Shown: positions 61,072-64,000 of the stretch, one piece after another | How positions within the stretch are numbered: position 1 is the first letter of the stretch | Layout: every line of letters begins with the position of its first letter | Source of the DNA: Rhodobacter ferrooxidans | GTDB taxonomy: Bacteria; Pseudomonadota; Alphaproteobacteria; Rhodobacterales; Rhodobacteraceae | Direction: 5' to 3' | DNA: 64,000 nt | Assembly (NCBI RefSeq): GCF_000176015.1 | Contig: NZ_ACYY01000002.1 | Coordinates: 210,439-274,438 of the forward strand | The notes under the pieces: generated by a model | What the model was told of the DNA's origin: nothing | Databases searched by the model: none | The model's input: the letters and a program-made list of their open reading frames with translations, nothing else | Made by a program: the position numbers and the translations under genes

Positions 61072-62727
61072 TCAGGCAAAACTGCCGTGGCAGAACCAGC
61101 CGGCCGACACCGCTGCGCCATGGGCAAAGTAAAGCCACAGCCGCTCGCCGCTGCCCGTATCGACTCGAAAGTAATCCCGCGGGCCGGATCGCCAGTCGGG
61201 GTCGTCGAACCACCATTCGGGCGCGATGCGTTCGGGGCCGGCGGCGCGGTGCACCACCATGTCGCGTCTGCGCCAGCGGAATGTGGCGGGCAGGTGGGGT
61301 TCCTCGGGGGCGATGACGGGCTCGGGCGGGAACAGGATCAAGGGCCGGGGGGCGCGCGGCTCGGGCCAGGGGTCGGTGGTGGGGGCAGACCAGGCGGCGG
61401 CCAGCACCAGCGCCGATTTCTCGGGGATATGGCTTTCGGCGGGGTGCAGCCGGGTCACCGCCTCCATCCCCAGCCGCACCCCCAACTTGCCCAACAGATC
61501 GTCAAGGGCATCGCCATCCTGCGCCGCGCCGCGCGGCTGCGGGTCCATCGCACCGCGGTGCTGGCGCGGCGTCAGCGGCTCGGTCTCGGACGCCTCCAGC
61601 CGCAGGCAGTCGATGCCGAAGCCCGCGTCGATCTGATCGAGCTTCAGCGCCAGCAGCGGCCGGATGCGGGCAGGGTCGTCGGCGGGGCGCGCCAGACCCA
61701 CTTCGATCATCTGAACCGCGCCATCGACGCGAAAGGCCTGCAGCCGCACCCGCCGCGCACCGCGGGCGCGGTCGTGCAGCTTGGCGCACAGCACCGGCAA
61801 CAACCGGTCCACTGCCGCCTGCACATCGGCCAGCAGGCCGATCGGGTCGGGAAAGGTCAGCCGCACCGCGAAATGCAACGGCGCACGGGCCGGGGCGACC
61901 GGTTCCGGCTCCAGCCCCAGCGCCTGATCCAGCCGCCGCAGCGTGTCGGTGCCAAAGCGCCGGGCCAGGGCGGCACGCGGCAGGCCCATGATATCCTCGA
62001 CCCGGCGCAGGCCCAGCCGCGCCAGCCCGGTCACGGTTTCGCCCGGCAGCCGCAGCGCCGCCATCGGCAAGGGTGCCAGCGCCTGCCGCATCTGCCCGGG
62101 GGCGGCAATCACCCCCTGCGGCAGCGCCGGGGTTGCCAGCGCCGGCACCGCCCCGCCGCGTTCCCAGCCGCGCCGCCTGGACGCGCGCGAGCGGGTGGCA
62201 CGGGCCTCCTGCGCAATCGCGTCACCATTGCGACCCGGCACCACGTCCTTTCCCGCAAACCGCGCCAGCGCCCAGGCCGCCCCCGGCGTATCGGCCACCC
62301 CGGCCCGCAGGCTCAGGCCAAGGGCGGCGCAATCGGCCTCCACCTCCGCCAGCAGCGCCGCCTCGCCGCCGAACAGATGCGCGCAGCCGGTAAGGTCGAT
62401 CACCAGCGACGCCGGGGGTTCTTCGGCCACCCAAGGCGAGAACTTGCCCGCCCAGCGCCGCAGCACCGTCAGAAACGCCGCATCGCGCAACGGGTCGGCG
62501 GCGCGGGTGATCAGGCCGGGGCACATCGCCGTAGCATCGCGCAACGGCTGGCCCAGCCGCAGCCCCGCCGCCTCGGCCGACCCGTTCAGCGAGGCCAGCA
62601 CCTGCGCCCCGCCCTGATCGGCCACCACGGCAAAGGCCAGCGGCAGCACGTCGCCGCGTTGCCGCAGCAGCCGTTCCGCCGCCAGCCGTGGAAACCACAG
62701 CGAGAGAATCCGTCGATGTGCCATCAT
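61072..62727 (-). CDS. imuB: DNA polymerase Y family protein ImuB
   Basis: The 551-residue protein has the ImuB layout: ILSLWFPRLAAERLLRQR, DLTGCAHLFGGEAALL, GVADTPGAAWALARFAG and a helix-hairpin-helix-like LGLRRVEDIMGLPR, with a long C-terminal region. ImuB is a Y-family polymerase without catalytic carboxylates that links DnaE2 to the beta clamp in mutagenic repair. Here neither imuA nor dnaE2 is next to it. The start has two ATG codons (62727, 62724) directly after a LexA box. SOS control is therefore expected. Confidence 0.9.
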   Translation of the reverse strand: MMAHRRILSLWFPRLAAERLLRQRGDVLPLAFAVVADQGGAQVLASLNGSAEAAGLRLGQPLRDATAMCPGLITRAADPLRDAAFLTVLRRWAGKFSPWVAEEPPASLVIDLTGCAHLFGGEAALLAEVEADCAALGLSLRAGVADTPGAAWALARFAGKDVVPGRNGDAIAQEARATRSRASRRRGWERGGAVPALATPALPQGVIAAPGQMRQALAPLPMAALRLPGETVTGLARLGLRRVEDIMGLPRAALARRFGTDTLRRLDQALGLEPEPVAPARAPLHFAVRLTFPDPIGLLADVQAAVDRLLPVLCAKLHDRARGARRVRLQAFRVDGAVQMIEVGLARPADDPARIRPLLALKLDQIDAGFGIDCLRLEASETEPLTPRQHRGAMDPQPRGAAQDGDALDDLLGKLGVRLGMEAVTRLHPAESHIPEKSALVLAAAWSAPTTDPWPEPRAPRPLILFPPEPVIAPEEPHLPATFRWRRRDMVVHRAAGPERIAPEWWFDDPDWRSGPRDYFRVDTGSGERLWLYFAHGAAVSAGWFCHGSFA

Positions 62728-62742
62728 GTTCTCTTTTCGTTC
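62728..62742. promoter_or_regulatory. LexA (SOS) box of imuB
   Basis: GTTCTCTTTTCGTTC fits the alphaproteobacterial LexA consensus GTTC-N7-GTTC exactly. It abuts the imuB start codon at 62727 and lies upstream of the divergent cytochrome gene. Confidence 0.85.
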
Positions 62743-62886
62743 ACAATAGCGCGGCATGACGGACCGAGTCGAGGCCCTGAAAAGGATGACATTCGCGTGA
62801 TCCCCCTTAGGGCGAGTGATCCTGTCACTTTCGCCATCTCAAACCGCGGCTATAGTTTTCAGACCAGAAAAACCGGGAGGACTACC

Positions 62887-63327
62887 ATGAAATTTGCCAC
62901 CAAAGCCCTTGTCGCAGGCCTGATTCTGGCGGGCGGCGTTGCCGTTGCCAAGGAAGGCGTGCAGGATCCGACCGTGAAGGCGCGGATGGATCTGATGGGC
63001 GTGCAATCGCACAGCGTGAAGATCCTGATGGAGTTTGCCCAGGAAAAGAACGCCTTCGATGCCGCCGCCGCCGAGGCCGCGCGCGCCGACCTGCTGGCTT
63101 CGGCCAAGGACATTGCGGCGAAGTTCGAGCCGCAGGCCACCGACCCGGTGACCGACGCACTGCCGGAAATCTGGACCCAGTGGGATGATTTCGTGGCGAA
63201 ATCGAACGATCTGGTCAAGGCCGCCGAGGCCGTCGATACCACCACGCTGGCCGGGGTGCAGGCAGGGATGATGGCGGTGGGCGGTGCCTGCAAGGAATGT
63301 CATTCCACCTATCGCGTCAAACGCTGA
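62887..63327 (+). CDS. Cytochrome c' (class II cytochrome c)
   Basis: The 146-residue periplasmic protein has a signal peptide (MKFATKALVAGLILAGGVAVA) and a four-helix bundle with the haem motif CKECH at residues about 137-141, close to the C-terminus (GACKECHSTYRVKR). The position marks class II cytochromes. Cytochromes c' bind NO and give resistance to nitrosative stress. GGGAGGA lies before ATG 62887. It is divergent from imuB; the gap holds the LexA box. Confidence 0.9.
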   Translation: MKFATKALVAGLILAGGVAVAKEGVQDPTVKARMDLMGVQSHSVKILMEFAQEKNAFDAAAAEAARADLLASAKDIAAKFEPQATDPVTDALPEIWTQWDDFVAKSNDLVKAAEAVDTTTLAGVQAGMMAVGGACKECHSTYRVKR

Positions 63328-63366
63328 ACGCAGCGCGGTCCCCTGAACCCGGGGGCCGCGACCTGA

Positions 63367-63666
63367 TCAGCCGCAGGCGACGCGGATGATCCTTTCCGCT
63401 GAATCAATCTCGATGTTCAGCCGGTCGGGGCTGTAATCCATCGTCACCGCCATGCCGGGGCGGATGATGCGGGTGGGTTTGGCAAAGCGCATGGTTTGCA
63501 GCACCGAAGCCGGTTGGCCGACCAGCCCTTGCAGATCGGCAGCCCCACAATTCGGGCTCATGTCGGGCATGGGCGGCGGCGCTTCCACGACGCAACCGGC
63601 GGTCAGCAAGGCCACCGTCATCGCCAGAAACGGCGCCCGAAATCCTGTCATCGACATGCCGGTCAT
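63367..63666 (-). CDS. I78 family peptidase inhibitor-like lipoprotein
   Basis: The 99-residue product begins MTGMSMTGF, then a hydrophobic signal with lipobox LLTAGC. The mature part has [20 protein letters not shown], then [24 protein letters not shown], which fits the I78 inhibitor family, ending RVACG. Such small lipoproteins are common in Rhodobacteraceae. AAGGAG lies 6 nt before ATG 63666. Inhibitory activity is inferred from family. Confidence 0.82.
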   Translation of the reverse strand: MTGMSMTGFRAPFLAMTVALLTAGCVVEAPPPMPDMSPNCGAADLQGLVGQPASVLQTMRFAKPTRIIRPGMAVTMDYSPDRLNIEIDSAERIIRVACG

Positions 63667-63753
63667 GGCGGTTCTCCTTGTCGCTCCAGAGGTTGCCAAG
63701 GCCCGCGATTTCGCGCAACCTGCGGCAAAATAACACTTCGGGAGGAAATCGTC

Positions 63754-64000
63754 ATGCGCACCCGCGCCGCCGTTGCTGTCGCTGCCGGACAACCGTTGCA
63801 GGTGATGGAGGTCAATCTGGAAGGCCCGAAGGCGGGCGAGGTTCTGGTGGAAATCCGCGCCACCGGCATCTGCCATACCGACGAATTCACCCTGTCGGGC
63901 GCTGATCCCGAAGGGCTGTTTCCGGCCATCCTCGGCCACGAAGGTGCGGGCGTGGTGCTGGAGGTCGGCCCGGGTGTGACCAGCCTGAAACCCGGCGATC
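63754..64000 (+). CDS. Class III alcohol dehydrogenase (S-(hydroxymethyl)glutathione dehydrogenase), 5' part
   Basis: The first 82 codons are in the window: [20 protein letters not shown], then [16 protein letters not shown] with the catalytic-zinc Cys and [19 protein letters not shown] with the zinc-ligand His and Glu. This is the zinc-dependent medium-chain dehydrogenase of glutathione-dependent formaldehyde oxidation. GGGAGG precedes the ATG. The remainder lies beyond the window edge. Confidence 0.9.
   Translation, partial: MRTRAAVAVAAGQPLQVMEVNLEGPKAGEVLVEIRATGICHTDEFTLSGADPEGLFPAILGHEGAGVVLEVGPGVTSLKPGD

Overview
The window is high-GC DNA from an alphaproteobacterium, most likely a member of the Rhodobacteraceae (Rhodobacter/Tabrizicola/Gemmobacter-like). 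The evidence is an alphaproteobacterial LexA box (GTTC-N7-GTTC) in front of imuB, a TIGR02186/TauE pair, a Hint-domain protein, a DinF-type MATE pump beside PaaI thioesterases, and a class III alcohol dehydrogenase of Paracoccus/Rhodobacter type. Most genes are packed with 1-4 nt start/stop overlaps. No rRNA, tRNA or CRISPR array was seen.

Region 1 (1-13.1 kb) is an exopolysaccharide locus: glycosyltransferases, a Wzx-type flippase, an ExoY-type priming sugar transferase, a Wzz/CpsC-like chain-length protein with its separate BY-kinase-like ATPase, a WecG/TagA transferase, an acyltransferase and an O-antigen-ligase/polymerase-like membrane protein. Region 2 (13.3-25.3 kb) continues on the + strand as a compact natural-product unit: a type I PKS with the unusual order KS-AT-KR-DH-ACP-TE, a GT2 glycosyltransferase, and a formyltransferase/adenylation/PCP protein with a luciferase-like monooxygenase inserted between A4 and A5. 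The binding-pocket residues of its adenylation domain read as glycine-type. The layout suggests that the second protein loads and modifies a formyl-aminoacyl starter which the PKS extends and releases.

Region 3 (25.3-27.9 kb) holds three tandem paralogous genes for small exported proteins. Two carry long Ser-Asp-Asp-Gly 15-bp tandem repeats, and two have related upstream regions with a CAGACC..GGTCTG palindrome. Region 4 (28.0-34.85 kb) is an accessory island bounded by a 50-bp inverted repeat. It contains TcmP beside a decapitated DUF5131 protein, decayed prophage genes, a D12-class adenine methylase, and an overlapping pair encoding an NA37 nucleoid-associated protein and an unknown membrane protein. 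That pair is the best candidate here for an undescribed defence-type module.

Region 5 (35-64 kb) is core chromosome: ybjN-like, proC, csaA, a 2-hydroxyacid dehydrogenase and a Hint protein; a minus-strand fatty-acid/acyl-CoA block (fadJ, cupins, thiolase, GST, acyl-CoA dehydrogenase, two MerR regulators with a palindromic operator); thioesterases and MATE; TIGR02186-TauE; a BMP-type nucleoside ABC importer with purine nucleoside phosphorylase; nifU-like/tsaB/rimI; a universal stress protein; an ilvE-like aminotransferase; a solitary SOS-controlled imuB; cytochrome c'; an I78-type inhibitor lipoprotein; and the start of a class III alcohol dehydrogenase. Two families of intergenic palindromic repeats are also visible.
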